This document shows, one piece after another, positions 12,171 through 24,005 of a DNA stretch of 64,000 nucleotides. The position numbers and the translations under genes are program-made. The stretch lies in NCBI GenBank assembly GCA_020746105.1, contig CM036618.1, forward strand, positions 9,680,501 to 9,744,500, in the 5' to 3' direction. Positions within the stretch are counted from its first letter, which is position 1; each line of letters starts with the position of its first letter. This DNA comes from Trogon surrucura. Taxonomy: Eukaryota; Chordata; Aves; Trogoniformes; Trogonidae. The notes under the pieces were generated by a model, which had not been told where the DNA came from, did not search any database, and saw only the letters and a program-made list of their open reading frames with translations.

Positions 12171-13565
12171 CAACTATTTTGTCCTTGTGGGGGAGTCCCA
12201 GACATTGTTTGTACACAGTGGACCTATTTTCCGATTATGAACCTCTGGTGACTCCATGTGAACTCTTTGGGCACAGCAAATTTTAGTTCCAGGTTTATCA
12301 TCAGTGTAGGTGACAGCCTATCTAGTACGCTAGATATTATAACTATTTTTTTCTTATCATGAATCAGAGAAGATAATAGTAAAGAAATCCTGAATTTGCT
12401 CTAAAATCCAAAACCTTATTTATTTGGAGTTACATCATCTTTCAGCAACATCAACAAAATAACATAGGCCTGCCTGTTTTAGGGAAATGAGCAAATTTAT
12501 ATCAGTGTCAGCAAAAGCTGGTGTAGTCTACAGTGCTTGAACTAGCTGTCTATTAAGAGACTCTTAAATGGAACTGTTTGCTCTGGATATTGATATTAAA
12601 CCAGTTAAATTCACCACATGAATGATAAAATTTTCTGAAAATTTCACTCCCTACAGAATTTTGGTATATGATAGACTGTGAAAAGGACATGGCTTCTTCA
12701 GGACCCTGCTAAATAAAATCAGTCAGGGCCTAATCTTGCTTACTTACAAGTACTTGTTATTTGAACAGATTTTGGCACTTATGCCTTGTTACATGACTTG
12801 GAGGAGAATAGTAGGGCAATGGCAATCAACAGAAGGTGTTGACTCATTTTTTGAGGGATGAAGGTACTAGATGGGAAGGTACACTGGGAAAATTGAGAAG
12901 GACTGTGCCAATAAACGAAGAAAATGTCTCAGGGGATCAGACGCAGGGAACTTGTGAAGGAGGAGAAATGACTGAGAGATGACTGAGCAACGACAGTGAA
13001 CTCTTGGCCTGTCAAAGGAAGATGTGTTCAAATCGAAAACAAAGATAAAGACATTGATTGTTAAACACAGGGTTATAGTAGACATTAAGAGCTGAAATCT
13101 CTGTGTAAACTGATACTACTGCGACAACAAAAATGTATAAACTTGCCATGAGAAAATTAAGTTGGATATTAAAGCATTCCCAACCACCGATGTGACGCCT
13201 GAGCAGCCATCTCATAAAAGAAGTTGAAGCAAGAAACCATTTTCAGAGGGAACTTGATAACAGGATTATGTGATGAGGTTACAAGATAAGACTGGCATAA
13301 TGCAATTATCTAGATCCCTTCCAGGCCTATTCCCCTGGGAGAAAAGAAGAAATCAAAAGCAGTGGCTTACAATGCGCTTCAGGTCTGCATGTGGCCCAGC
13401 CTATAACCTCATTTGCAAAGACTGGATATTAATCTGACTAGTCTAAACATATTATAATGATCTATTCTGCACACAAGCCCCTAGATAACCATGTAGCTGT
13501 TAAAAAAAAAAAAACAAAACTGTCCAAACATATCTATTAATATACAGCTAATGAATACAGCTGCT
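12171..13565. other. unassigned DNA
   Basis: No recognisable gene or repeat. An oligo-A run sits at about 13501-13513, immediately before the CR1 fragment that follows. Confidence 0.55.
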
Positions 13566-14010
13566 ACTGTTCAACTGGAGCATGTCCAAAGAAGAGCAAC
13601 AAAGCTGTTAAAGGATCTAGAGAAGTCTTATGAGAAGTGGATGAGGGAGCTGCAGTTGTTTAACGTGAAGAAAAGGAGACTAAGGGGAGAACTTCTTGCT
13701 CTCTACAACTACCTGAAAGGAGGTTGTAGTGAGGTAGGGGTCAGTCCTTTCTCCCAAGTAACATGCGAAAGGACAAGAGCAAATGACCTCAAGTTGTACC
13801 AGTGGGGGTTTAGGTTGGATATTGGATAAAAATTCTGCACTAAAGGGGTTGTTAAGCATTGAAACGGGCTGATGAGGGAAATGGTTGAGTCACCATCTTG
13901 AGTTATTTAAAAGATACGTAAATGTGACGTATAGGAGCAAGGTTCTGTGGTGGACTTGGCAATGCTAGGTTAGTACTTGGACTTTACGATTTTGCGATTC
14001 TGTGATTCTA
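13566..14010 (+). mobile_element. CR1 fragment, old, with ORF2 C-terminal remnant
   Basis: The first ~265 bp translate to the C-terminal part of CR1 ORF2 ([14 protein letters not shown], then [19 protein letters not shown], then [10 protein letters not shown]), which aligns in order with the intact copies at 30.8 and 60.3 kb. The frame then breaks (stop after GFRLDIG) before the usual C-terminus. The 3' end is degraded but ends in GATTCTGTGATTCT, the CR1 terminal microsatellite. Its much greater divergence from the other copies marks it as one of the older insertions. Confidence 0.93.
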
Positions 14011-17000
14011 CTTCTCTTTCACTGTAGCAACATTCCTACCTGCAATGTAATTTCATGCTTAAAAGACATCAGCAAGTAATAAATACTAAAAACTCGGGTG
14101 GGGATGGCAGTGATTGCTACTAGAGAGAAGAAAGCATCCAGGAAATTCTGCAGTTCCTTTGCCTCCTTCAGATTTTTGTTTGCAGATAGTTATCAGCAAT
14201 TCATCAACTTGTCAATTTGCCCCATAATCTCTGAGTGCTTCTGCTAAGATCTAGCCCTAGCAGAAGCAAAACTTTCTCTCCAGTTGCTAGGTAACTCCAG
14301 TTTCTGCTCATCTGTGGTACCTATTATCAGCTGTTCACATCTTTGTTTACTTTTCATCTTGACTATACTAACGTGATATAACTGGACACAGAGCCTCCAA
14401 CATTTAAGAGACTTTGCACAGTTTACCAGTGCTGCAGTCCATCTTGTCGTCAGCATGGGCTGTTCTCCCCACAAACATATGTGCCATTCAGTTGAAATTA
14501 AAAGGAGGTTTCAGTTCTCATCTTCCGTTGGCTCCATGCATATTTTAAGACTACTTTGAAGTTGTGAATGAGAACCATTCTGTACGAGATTTGATCCTCT
14601 AGCACAATGACTCACTTCATAATAACATTTAAGTTCAGACTTCTAATTCTGGGGAGGCAAATAAACAAGGAGTCACACAAATGGACAAAAGCCCTTTCCC
14701 AGGAACTAGGGACAACAAACACCAGTATGTGCTGTAAGAAATGGCCAAGTAGCATAAATACTTTCAAAACACTTAGAAAAACCTTACCAAAACAAACTAC
14801 TTTGCACATATCTCCTTTGGGAGATGATGAAAAGACAGAAAAGATATTCATAGATGTGTTGCTTTTTGCATTGTTAGGAGTTCCGGTGAGACAAATGTCA
14901 TAAATTTTTATCCAAAACCAAGGCATTGAGGAACAACTGACTTTATTTCATTGAATTGCAGTAGCTTCTAACAGCATTATTCTGTTCTTCCAACAGAAGA
15001 AAATACCTATCTCACACATGACAGTGAAACATCCGACTCCTGAAATAATTGCTCTAATGACAAATCCAGGGACAGTGTGAGGGTACAACAAATAGGTGGA
15101 GCAGAAGTTTAAGGCAAGACATGCATAACTGCGGGAGAGGAACTAGAAAATTATCAGTGTATCAGGTACCAAATAGAGACTCCAAGGGCTGGGGAAATCA
15201 GTTGTGATGCATCTTTGCTCACATTGGTGTCTGAGAGAGGAGGGTTATTTCATAGTGTGTCTTAAATCTAGTGATCTATATGTGTTTAGTTGTCTATATA
15301 TCTGCCTCTCTATACAAAGACATTTATCAAAGAAATACATACAGAATTTGTTTAATTATTTTTTAGGAAAGGAGTAGGAAGCATGCTTCTGGTAGGAAGG
15401 AAAAATAATGTTGCAGCCACCCAGGCACTAGTGGATGACCCTTCTTTATTTTACCTAGAGTGTAAATGTACAATATTTGGTGGACCACCTTCAAAGAATT
15501 TCCTGGCATCAAGGAAAACATTATAAACTTCAGAGGGATTAATGAAAAGAGTTTTAGAATCAGTGGATCTGTTAATCTAAATATACAAATAATTGAGAAA
15601 GATTTCACAAGAGGTTTCCTACAATGTGTTCTGAGTGATAATGAGACACTACAAGTTCTTCATCAACTACTTACTATAGCAGTCAGTCTTCCTTATGAAA
15701 AATGGACAAATAAAAAGCTCCAGATAGATAAACACTTCAGTATCCTGTAAATAGTCTGTTGGCTAGTGATGGTATTTCTCTCTATATCTTTTGATATTTA
15801 AATTTCTCCACCTTCCCTTTTTCACACTACTTGGAAAGTTGTAAGGTTCTTAAGTTTCTTATTTAAGATGTTACACACTATAATACCTTGAACTTTTGTT
15901 TATGTCAATGTCTTGAAGCTATATTCAGAACTCACAGTATATTTGAAAATTATTTCTGCACAATATTATTTCCTCTTGACGTGAAAACCTGATGTCTTGG
16001 AGAAAATGTGTATGTTTGACCTTTAGACCATCCATCCATGAAATTCAGGTTTGCCTTCTGACAAGGTGGTATATGTAATATTATCCATTTTTTATTTATG
16101 ATATGTCAGAGATGTGCATGGAACATTAAATGTATAATGGTGCAAAAAGATATTTTATGATCTTGAGTCATAATTTTATGCATTGATTACGGCCTCCCTG
16201 GAAGAAGCTATGTTGACTGTCTACTGGAGTTATTCTTCAACCAATGGTTTCCTTTGACGTCCATTCTGGATTTGACTTCCATATACCTTATACACTGAGT
16301 AAGATTAGAAATGAGCCTGTGGTAAATAAACCAACATCAAGGACAGAAAAATTATAATTAAGTTGGACTAGCAATTTTAGAAATAAAGTTTTGAATTTCT
16401 TGGGTAGTTGCCTTTGTATCTTTGACATACTGTTATTGCAGTGTTCTTTTACTCATATACATTCTTCAACACCAATATACAGTATATTGGAGTGTAAAGA
16501 AGACAAGGAACATCTTTGTTTGAGAAGTGATACAGTTTAGGGGGTCTTGGAGAAAGATTGCATTTCTCTGTGCTTTGGATGATAACACATTACCTTTAAA
16601 TAGTATGTTGGGATGGATAAATCATATTCAGACTACCTTCTGTAGCTCCCTAATTTAAATGTTGTTATATCAGAAATGACAAATTTAATCTAAGTCCACT
16701 TTCCACTGCTTTACAGAATCATGATCCCCATTGCTGCTTCTTTTTCGTACATTCATTTATTTCCCATGACCCATTTTCAGCAAGAGGGCAAACCTATGTT
16801 TGAGATGAAGTTATTCTTCTGGGAGATAAGAACTTCCAGAAGCTGGGAAAGGACTAGAGTTTACCTCTCACATGTCACTGAATGCTTTAATCATCAGAAA
16901 ATTATATGGAAGATTCTTTGTTTGGCTGATTTTGGGTTGAATTCAGCACTCTGTATGTATATTAAGGATAGTTTGTGTAGGATTAGGCAGTGTTTAGGTG

Positions 17001-18605
17001 CTTTCCAGATGCTAGTGAGTTGCATTACAATTGAGGTGCCACTACAGCTCAAACTGGTGAAGAAATCTGTTTGCATGTCTTGTGAAACATATGTATTATA
17101 GACAGTAAGTATCACTAGAGCCAGAACGTCTCTGGGAGTAAATGACCAGAACTGTTCACTAATGTACTTAATTTCTACTTTGGATTATTTTGATAATGAA
17201 AGCATGAAGTGAAGGAGACCTGAATGATTTCTAGAAAAGAAAACATGATAGAAGGTAGGTGCTTATTCAAAGATTGAAGCATACAGTCCAGACAGTTGAG
17301 AAAGAATATTCTAAGTGAGAAAATGAGATAGAGTGCTGTTTTGCCTTATCAGGAAAAAAAAATAAGAATAAATTATTTACACCTGTGTTATTACATTACT
17401 GAATGACATGCCTTTAGATCTGTGAAAAGGAGTGGGTTGCAGTCAGGCTAAACACAAGCTTGTAAGCTTTAATATCACAGGAAAGAAAGAAGTAAACGAG
17501 CCAAACCAGGTGGTTATCTTTCCTGTTCTTGCATTCTCAAATTAATATGAACCATCTAAAAGAGTGAGGTCTGAACTGCTTGTCGTAAAAGATATCGTTC
17601 TCCAGAAGGAGATTTATCCAACCTCAGCATTTTGTCAACGACAACAGAATAACTCTCTGGTACTGTTTATCCTGCCCTGTTGACCTGGGAAGGCAATAAA
17701 TAACTAGTTTAAATTAGTCGTTCAACTTCCAAGTAGATAAATTCAGGCAAAGTTCTTCCTACTCTTAGTGACTGGTAAGTTTGATTCACTGGTCTAATTT
17801 TTATCTTACTGGGAACAAGAGGAAAAGGTTAAGCAAGAAATCTTCTCCCTTTAATGTATAATGCTCAAATTCTCCCTATGATGCCCTGCTACGGATCACA
17901 TTGCTTGTCTCACCCATCATTCACTGACAGACACTTATCTTCACCAAATACACATTAGCTGCTTCTGTGGGTTCATCTGCTCAGTCTCCTGAGGACCAGC
18001 ATTGCACCTGTTCCTTTTTTTTTTTTTTTTTACATTTGCTACCTTCTCTTTAAGAGTCTTAATGGATGTTTCATTAAAACTTACTCGCTCCTTTGTTCTG
18101 AGAAGTAGGATTACTTTTGTAAAAAAATTTTTTTTAATGGCTAAGCAAAGTCTAATACAAAGTTTAATACTTTTTGGGCAGAGGAATCCCACCAACCAGT
18201 ATTCTAGGCTACTCTTGACAGTAAACTCTGAAAATTTAACTGGTACAATTTTCACTTTGAGTGGAAGATGGTATTTTTCACTTTCATTGCTAGTCCGAAT
18301 AGGAAAGGTTTTCGGGTTTGAAAGGAGGATGGATGATTTTACAACTGATATCCTTAAAGAATTCACTGTATTTGGAACTGTGAATAAAACTACGATGCTG
18401 TAATGCCTTTGCTTCAGTGTATCAATTGACAATTGGATAATAATAATATACTTAAAGAGAATCTCTAAGATTAATTGACCTTACATCAAATTTCTTCTTT
18501 TCTTACCAGCCACAGATTTCTTCAAATCTATGTTAAAAGTTAATGAAGTTTCCTAAACTCACATTCACCAGAGGCTGACACTTGGGTTTTAGATTAAACA
18601 AAATA
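14011..18605. other. unassigned AT-rich DNA
   Basis: No gene or dispersed repeat recognised over 4.6 kb. Open frames of 90-163 codons (for example around 14.6, 15.5, 16.7 and 18.0-18.4 kb, some overlapping on opposite strands) show no known domain. A perfect 9-bp-arm palindrome lies at 16472-16490. An oligo-T run lies at about 18015-18032. Confidence 0.55.
16472..16490. repeat. perfect short palindrome inside an imperfect longer hairpin
   Basis: CCAATATAC and GTATATTGG flank a single A, giving 9-bp perfect arms. The pairing continues imperfectly outward (TTCTTC...ACACC against GGAGTGTAAAGAAG), giving arms of about 20 nt. It could be chance, a small hairpin RNA or the remains of a palindromic transposon. 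Confidence 0.6.
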
Positions 18606-18806
18606 ATAGAATCATAGAATCATAGAATGTTTTGGGCTGGAATGGGCCTTTAGAGGTCATCTAGTCCAACCGACCTGCAGTCAGCAGGGATATCTTTAAC
18701 TATGTCAGGTTGCTCAGAACCCTGTCTAACCTGACCTTTTATGTTTCCAGAAATGGGGTTTCTACCACCTCTTTGGGCAACCTGTTCCAGTGTTTCAATA
18801 CTGTCT
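18606..18806 (-). mobile_element. CR1 3'-end fragment, old
   Basis: The reverse-oriented tail begins with AGAATCATAGAATCATAGAATG on the plus strand and continues through GGTCATCTAGTCCAACC and CACCTCTTTGGGCAACCTGTTCCAGTG. About 200 bp of the 3' end remains. Internal mismatches and the loss of the ORF frame mark it as old. It adjoins the LTR-like segment that follows. Confidence 0.92.
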
Positions 18807-18810
18807 TGTC

Positions 18811-19030
18811 TGTAATTGTATTCAGTGAAGCCTTAATGATCCAGAGGTGAAATTAAGACACAAACGAGGTCAGTGTTTTGTTTTCCTTTGAGTATTTATT
18901 TTCCAAAGTGCAGAGAAAGAGAGAGAGAAAACGAGAAAAAAGGAAAAAGAGGAAGCAAGCAGATACCACCAAGGAGTCCAGTGGCGTTTATCACAGGTCC
19001 GACGTCACTGGTGGGAGAATATTCCGAACA
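18811..19030 (-). mobile_element. possible short LTR remnant, minus orientation
   Basis: Read on the minus strand, the segment starts TGTTCGGAATATTC, carries AATAAA (plus-strand TTTATT at 18895-18900) about 70-80 bp before its end, and finishes near ...ATTACAGACA. This is an LTR-like layout of U3, poly(A) signal and short U5. A purine-rich AG/GA tract (18913-18957) lies inside. No target-site duplication was found, as expected if it is the 3' LTR of a truncated element whose interior lies to the right. The family was not recognised. Confidence 0.3.
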
Positions 19031-19590
19031 GGTGCTCATCTACAGTTCTTTCATTTCCATTGTCCTGGACTTTTCTCCACCTTTTCACTAGAACTAATTT
19101 GCATTTTCTTGGAATTTTGTTGCATAAACTCCTCCGCACAGTCGCATGTACTGCATACATGGTCCCCTTTTTCAGGGGTCCCAAGGGGTCGCTCTTGCTG
19201 AGCCTTCCTCTTCAAGTCATCTTTCTTAAGTGTGACCCACTGACAACCCCACTGTGCGTGCATGAGTTTTTCAATGTTGGTTATATAACTCTGGGAGTCT
19301 GGCACTCCGTCCTTGGAGGTCCCATATTTTCCTGCAAAACGTTGCAAAAGGCCTGTCTAAGCTGCCTTCCAGGCCTCACAGGTGTGTTAGTTGCTGCAAA
19401 TGTTGCAGAAGTTTGGTTAATTACTACAGCAGCAGTTTGTTGTGATGAGCCTTACAGTTTCAAACTATGCATCTCTGCAATGTTGAGACAGTCTTTTCTA
19501 TGAACAGGTGAAAGATCTGCTCAGCCTGGTAGCTGAGCTGAAAGAAGAAGTTGCAAGACTAAGGACAGTAAAGGAATGCAAAAGAGACTT
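19031..19590. pseudogene. unidentified retroelement-like coding remnant
   Basis: On the minus strand (19051-19347) lies an ~98-codon frame rich in charged residues, with a Cys pair (CSTCDC). Its only start candidates are non-ATG, and an in-frame stop closes it upstream. On the plus strand just before the CR1 tail (about 19505-19585), a coiled-coil-like heptad stretch (LLSLVAELKEEVARLR) resembles from memory a segment common in avian retroelement ORF1/gag-like proteins. The two pieces face opposite ways, which suggests rearrangement. Neither was matched to a named family, so I give no function. Confidence 0.3.
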
Positions 19591-20935
19591 CATAGAATCA
19601 TAGAATCACAGAATGTTAGGGGTTGGAAGGGACCTCTAGAGATCATCTAGTCCATCCCCCTGTCGTAGTTTGACCCTGGCTGGCAGCCAGCTGCCCACAC
19701 AGCTACCCTCTCACCCTCCCTTCTCCGTTAGACCAGGGGAGAAAATACATGAAAAAGCTCAGGGTTTGAGATAAGGACAGGGAGATCACTTGCATTTACC
19801 ATCCCAGGCAAAACAGACTCGATTTTGGGGAAATTAGATTTATTAAAAGAACAAATCAGGGAAGAGTAGTGAGAAATAAAAAAACCCCAGATCTTAAAAG
19901 AAAAATACCTTCCCCCGCCCCTCCCTTCTTCCTGGGCTTAACTTCAATCCCGGTTTCTCCACCTCCTCCCCTCCGAGTGGCGCAGGGGGACAGGGAATGG
20001 GGGTTACGTTCAGTTCATCCAACGTTGGTTTCACCGCTTCTTCACTCCGGGGGAGGACTCTTCACTCTTCCCCAGGGCCATTGTGGGGTCCCTCTCATGG
20101 GAGACAAGCTTCACGCTCTCTTCTCCGCGTGAGTCGTCACACGAAGGGCAATTCGTCACAAACTGTCCCTCGTGAGTCTGAGGCGCAGTCCTTCGGGGGA
20201 AACTGCTCCAGCGTGAGTCCCCCACAGTGTCATAAAAGTCCCACCATCCAACCTGCTCCAGCGTGAGCATTCACTCTTCCACGGGTTACAGGTTCTGGCA
20301 GTAACCTGATCCGACAAGGGCTTCCCATGGGCCTCAGCCCCCTTCAGGCATCCACCTGCTCCAGTGGGGTCCTCTGCCCCATGGTGGACATCTGCACCCC
20401 GCCCATGGGCTGCAAGGCGACAACCTGCTTCACCATGGTCTTCACCACGACCCGGGGGACTCTCTGCTCTGGTACCTGGAGAACATCCTCCACCCCTCCT
20501 TCTTCACTGACCTTGGTGTCTTCACAGATTCTCACTCCTCTGTCTCTCTGTCAGCTATTGTGTGTGGCGTAGTTCTTTTTCCCCATTTCTTAAATATGCA
20601 GCGTTCCTCTCCTATCACTTTACTGATAGGCTCAGCCTTGGCCAGCGGTGGGTGCCTCTTTGGAGCCGGCTGGCATTGGTTCTGTCAGACTCAGGGGAAG
20701 CTTCTAGCAGCTTCTTGCAGAAGCCACTACTAGAGCCCACCCCACAACTGAAATCGGGCCAGGCAAACCCCCTGCAGGATCACCTACAGCAGCCACACAG
20801 GAATGCATCCAGGTGGTTTTTGAAAGTCTTCAGAGAAGGAGACTCCACAACCTCTCTGGGCAGCCTGTGCCAGTGCTCTGTCACCCTCACAATAAAGATA
20901 TTTCTCCTGATGTTGAGACAGAACTTCCTATAGCA
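19591..20935 (-). mobile_element. CR1 copy split by an LTR insertion
   Basis: The 3' tail (19591-19660) ends in ...CATCTAGTCCATCCCCC. The same CR1 resumes at about 20768 with CCCCCTGCAGGATCACCTAC and runs through the ORF2 C-terminal coding region (CTCCACAACCTCTCTGGGCAGCCTGTGCCAG) to about 20935. The two parts join in the correct consensus order, so the intervening 1.1 kb LTR landed in an existing CR1. The coding part is about 170 bp and the copy is heavily 5'-truncated. Confidence 0.9.
19661..20767 (-). mobile_element. solo LTR (ERVL-like avian family, modular type), minus orientation
   Basis: The element starts TGTCGTAGTTTGACC on the plus strand, so on the minus strand it ends GGTCAAACTACGACA. 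It lies inside a CR1 copy and is flanked by CCCCC on both sides (19656-19660 and 20768-20772), a plausible 5-bp target duplication, although the poly-C context blurs the exact right edge (20746-20767). On the minus strand it carries AATAAA (19839-19844) followed by a conserved block ending in CTGTTTTGCC. It also carries modules with a GCTGGAGCAG core. It shares this order with the plus-oriented LTR at 26.3-27.3 kb but is clearly diverged from it. No internal retroviral genes are present. ERVL-like is my assignment from memory of the family. Confidence 0.8.
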
Positions 20936-20984
20936 AGAGAGGCCTCCCCAACCTTTCTAGTCTTCGCAGTTGCCCATACACAAC

Positions 20985-22030
20985 AGGTAAGGGACTCTAG
21001 AACAAGAGGGAAAGGCTTCAAATTTCAATAGGGTAAGTTTAGACTGGGCATTAGGAAAATTTTTTTCACATAGGGTTTGGCCAGCCACTAAAATGCAGGC
21101 AGATGTTCTCTAAGCCCCTCTTCAGCCCCGCAAAACAGGAAGAAAAAGGGAATGAGGCAGAGAGACTTACAGGATGGGTTAGAAAAGAAAAACTGAAATG
21201 GCTTTAATGAAATAATAATAGAAATAATAGTAAAATGACAATAATAAAGAAATATATACAACTATATATAAGCCTGATATCGAATCCAACTTGCCCCTCG
21301 ATAGCAATCACCATTGGTGCTGCAAAGCAGGCAACACTGGGGAAATCCCAGGCTCAGCGGTGGTGGGGAGCTGGATTTAGGAACTCAGGATCTGGATCAA
21401 AAGCAGGAGGTCAGATGGAATCCTCCCTGGATGCCAGCCATTGAAGAAAAAGTGAGAGTTAAAGGGCTAAACGTTCGTGATCACTCAATTTATATTGAAT
21501 ATGACATATATGGAATGGAATACTCTTGTTGGTCACCTGTCCTGTCTATTACTCTGTGGAGGTGCAACCTTTTACTTCCTTGTGTCCCTTCTTACTACCT
21601 GGCACCCCCAGCGTGGCACAGAAGAGCCAGCAATGGCCTTGGTCACTATAGGAATAAGTATAAGCAAGAGCCTTTCTGCATCCCAGTCCCAGGCAGTAAC
21701 TGTAAACATCAGGTGTTATCACTGCCAGTAGCAGACACTGTCTGCAAAAACATGCTGGTAACTTCAGAAAATGCAGCCTCTTAGAAGAGACTGAGCTGGA
21801 AAGTAAAAATCACTAAGAATTATTCTTGTTTAGCTCAAACCAGGACAAGTAGCCAGGTGTTGGAAAAGGCTGCCAGGGAGGTGGTTGAGTCACCGTCCCT
21901 GGAGGTGTTTAAAGATCGTTTAGATGAAGTGTTGGCGGATAACGGTGAACTCTGTAGAATGGGGTTAACGGTTGGACTCGATGATCCTAAGGGTCTTTTC
22001 CAACCTGAATGATTCTGTGATTCTATGATT
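20985..22030 (+). mobile_element. CR1 fragment (older subfamily) split by an LTR insertion
   Basis: The left part (20985-21070: ...AACAAGAGGGAAAGGCTTCAAATTTC... TTAGGAAAATTTTTTTCACA) and right part (21848-22030: GCCAGGTGTTGGAAAAGGCTGCCAGGGAGGTGG... GATTCTGTGATTCTATGATT) are consecutive in the CR1 consensus. They are separated by a 777-bp LTR. The 3' microsatellite is intact but short. Only the last ~270 bp of CR1 is kept. Confidence 0.88.
21071..21847 (-). mobile_element. solo LTR copy A, inserted in CR1, minus orientation
   Basis: It is homologous end to end with the LTR at 24006-24793. On the minus strand it shows a TATATATA box and, about 60 bp downstream, ATTAAA (plus TTTAAT at 21203-21208), the spacing expected between promoter and poly(A) site in an LTR. 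The left end has lost the clean TG start seen in copy B, and no target duplication remains. CR1 sequence on both sides is continuous, so this is an independent insertion and not half of a provirus with copy B. An 84-codon plus-strand frame here is antisense and meaningless as a gene. Confidence 0.82.
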
Positions 22031-22033
22031 GTA

Positions 22034-22107
22034 GAACATTTCTTCCTTGTATCTAGTCTAAATCTACCCTCTTTCAGTTTAAAGCTATTGCTCCTTGTCC
22101 TCAGATA
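22034..22107 (-). mobile_element. CR1 internal fragment
   Basis: It reads ATTTCTTCCTTGTATC then CCCTCTTTCAGTTTAAAG and GCTCCTTGTCCT, the reverse complement of the CR1 region just upstream of the C-terminal ORF2 stop in old subfamilies. It directly abuts the plus-oriented CR1 tail, giving a tail-to-body inverted arrangement. Confidence 0.7.
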
Positions 22108-22524
22108 CTTGAATATCACAGTTTTTTGATGAATCTGAAGCACATATTCACATTGCTACTTCTTTACAAAACAGAAATCCACAGATTCTGGGGATCAGTC
22201 ACCTGCACTTTTGTGTCTTAAAGTGGTTGAAGAGAGAAAATGGCATGCTTTTGTATTTGTCTTACAGATTGTATCTTTGCTTTGACACTGCTGTTAACAG
22301 GTAACATCTGTAAATCTTGAGTGTCAGTCTCAAATATTGACTCTTTATTATGTAATAAAATGGAATACTGGGAATATAGTCATATCCTGAGTTGCTGAAG
22401 ATACTTGAATCGTCATAATGTTCAAGTAGAACGTCTGCCTTGTGCTTATCATACTGTCTTCCTCTGCTGGGATAAAACATGAGGAAACCTAAACAAAAAA
22501 TGATGATTTTTTTTTTTCCTAGAA

Positions 22525-22640
22525 AATCGTAGAACCATAGAACAGTTCAGGCTGGAAAAGACCCCTGGGATCGTCGAGTCCAACCATTAACTCTACAGTA
22601 GAAGTTCACCCCTAAATTAACCCTACACTACAAGTTCTCC
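22525..22640 (-). mobile_element. CR1 3'-end fragment, old
   Basis: It begins with degraded tail units (AATCGTAGAACCATAGAACAG), then CAGGCTGGAAAAGACCCCTGGGATCGTCGAGTCCAACC. Homology is clear for about 75 bp and weak after that, where a locally duplicated CTACAGTAGAAGTTC / CTACACTACAAGTTC pattern occurs. Confidence 0.8.
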
Positions 22641-23040
22641 CCTAACAGATAATCTGCAAGGGGAAAAGTAGAATAAATAAATTCTTAGAGAAGGTATTTA
22701 TTGTTAGGAGCAATCCCCTTACAGTTATTTTAGTGAATGCAAGTATCTTCTCAGAACATTGTAAAACATCTTTTTGAGAGCTCGAAGTACATAAATCCAA
22801 AGGGTCCTGATGTTCAGAAGCACAAGAATTACTCATAGTTCATCAGCGAAGGAAGGTGATGAAAAATGACACCCAAACAGACCCCCTTTTTGCTTCTTAA
22901 AAGTATGGCTTTAAATATGACTTCTTAAAAACATTAATTACCATGTTTTGACCAAAAATTGGCTTAGGCAATAGGTTGTGAGCTGAGGGTAATAGCTAGT
23001 TAATGTTCTGTGTGTGTGCTTCTTTCTTCTGTAACCTTCT

Positions 23041-23886
23041 TAGAATCATAGAACAGTTTCAGCTGGAAAAGACCTTGAAGATCGCCAAGTCCAACCTTTT
23101 CCTAGCCCTATCAACACTGCTAAACCATGTCCTTCAACCCAACTTCTACCCATCTCTTAAACACCTCCAAGAATGGTGACTCAATGACCTTCCTGGGCAA
23201 CCTGTTCCAATGGTTGACAACCCTTTCAGTAAAGAAATCTTTCCTAATATCCAACCTGAAACTTCCCTGGCACAACTTAAGGCCATTTCCCCTTGTCCTG
23301 TCACTTGCCGCTAGGGAGAACAGTAGTTGTAGAGAGTGATAAGGTCTTCCCTCAGTCTCCTCTTCCCCAGACTAAACAGTTCCAGACCCCTCGGCTGTTC
23401 CTCATAGAACATGTGTCAAATACTTTACCGGCTTAGCGACCCACTTCTGTACCCTCTCCAGCACCTCAATCACCCCTCAATGTCAATGGCCCCAAACTGG
23501 ACGCAGTACTCAAGATGAGGCCTCATCAAAGCGTGCTACAGGGGCATGATCACCTCCCTACTCCTGCTGGCAACACCATTCCTGACCCAGGTCAGGATGC
23601 CGTTGGCCTTCCGGGCCACCAGGGCACACTGCTGGCTCATGCTCAGCCGGCTGTCAGTCAACACCCCCAGGTCCCTCTCTGCCTGGCAGCTCTCCAGCCA
23701 CTCCTCTCCAAGCCTGTAGCACTGCTGGGGGTTGTTGTGACCGAAGTGCAGGACTTGGCATTTAGCCTTATGGAAACTAATTGAATTGGCCTTGTTCCAC
23801 TGATCCAGCCTGTCTAGATCCCTCTGTAGAGTCTCCCTACCCTCAAGAAGATCAACATATCCACGCAGTTTGGTGTCATCTTGAGA
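23041..23886 (-). mobile_element. CR1 copy, about 850 bp, degraded ORF2
   Basis: From the tail (TAGAATCATAGAACAGTTTC) it continues in consensus order through ORF2 3' coding sequence to the region encoding the segment after the FADD box (CTGATCCAGCCTGTCTAGATCCCTCTGTAGAG, then TTTGGTGTCATCTTGAGAT). Several indels break the frame and no long minus-strand frame survives. Its CR1 type differs from the young copies (ending AAGACCTTGAAGATCGCCAAGTCC), so it is an older subfamily. It is 5'-truncated just downstream of the reverse-transcriptase active site. Confidence 0.94.
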
Positions 23887-24005
23887 TCTTATTCAGGAAT
23901 CAAAATGGATTTAGAGGGCAGTACAATTACTAGGTTTGTTCTTTTCATCACAAAGCTTAACAAACCCATTTCCAACAATCTCTTCTTGCAGGTGCCGTAA
24001 GGTCC

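Noticed and set aside
17941..18432. 163-codon minus frame and 133-codon plus frame at the same place
   Set aside because: They overlap antisense in AT-rich DNA with lysine/phenylalanine runs from oligo-A/T tracts, and no domain is recognisable.
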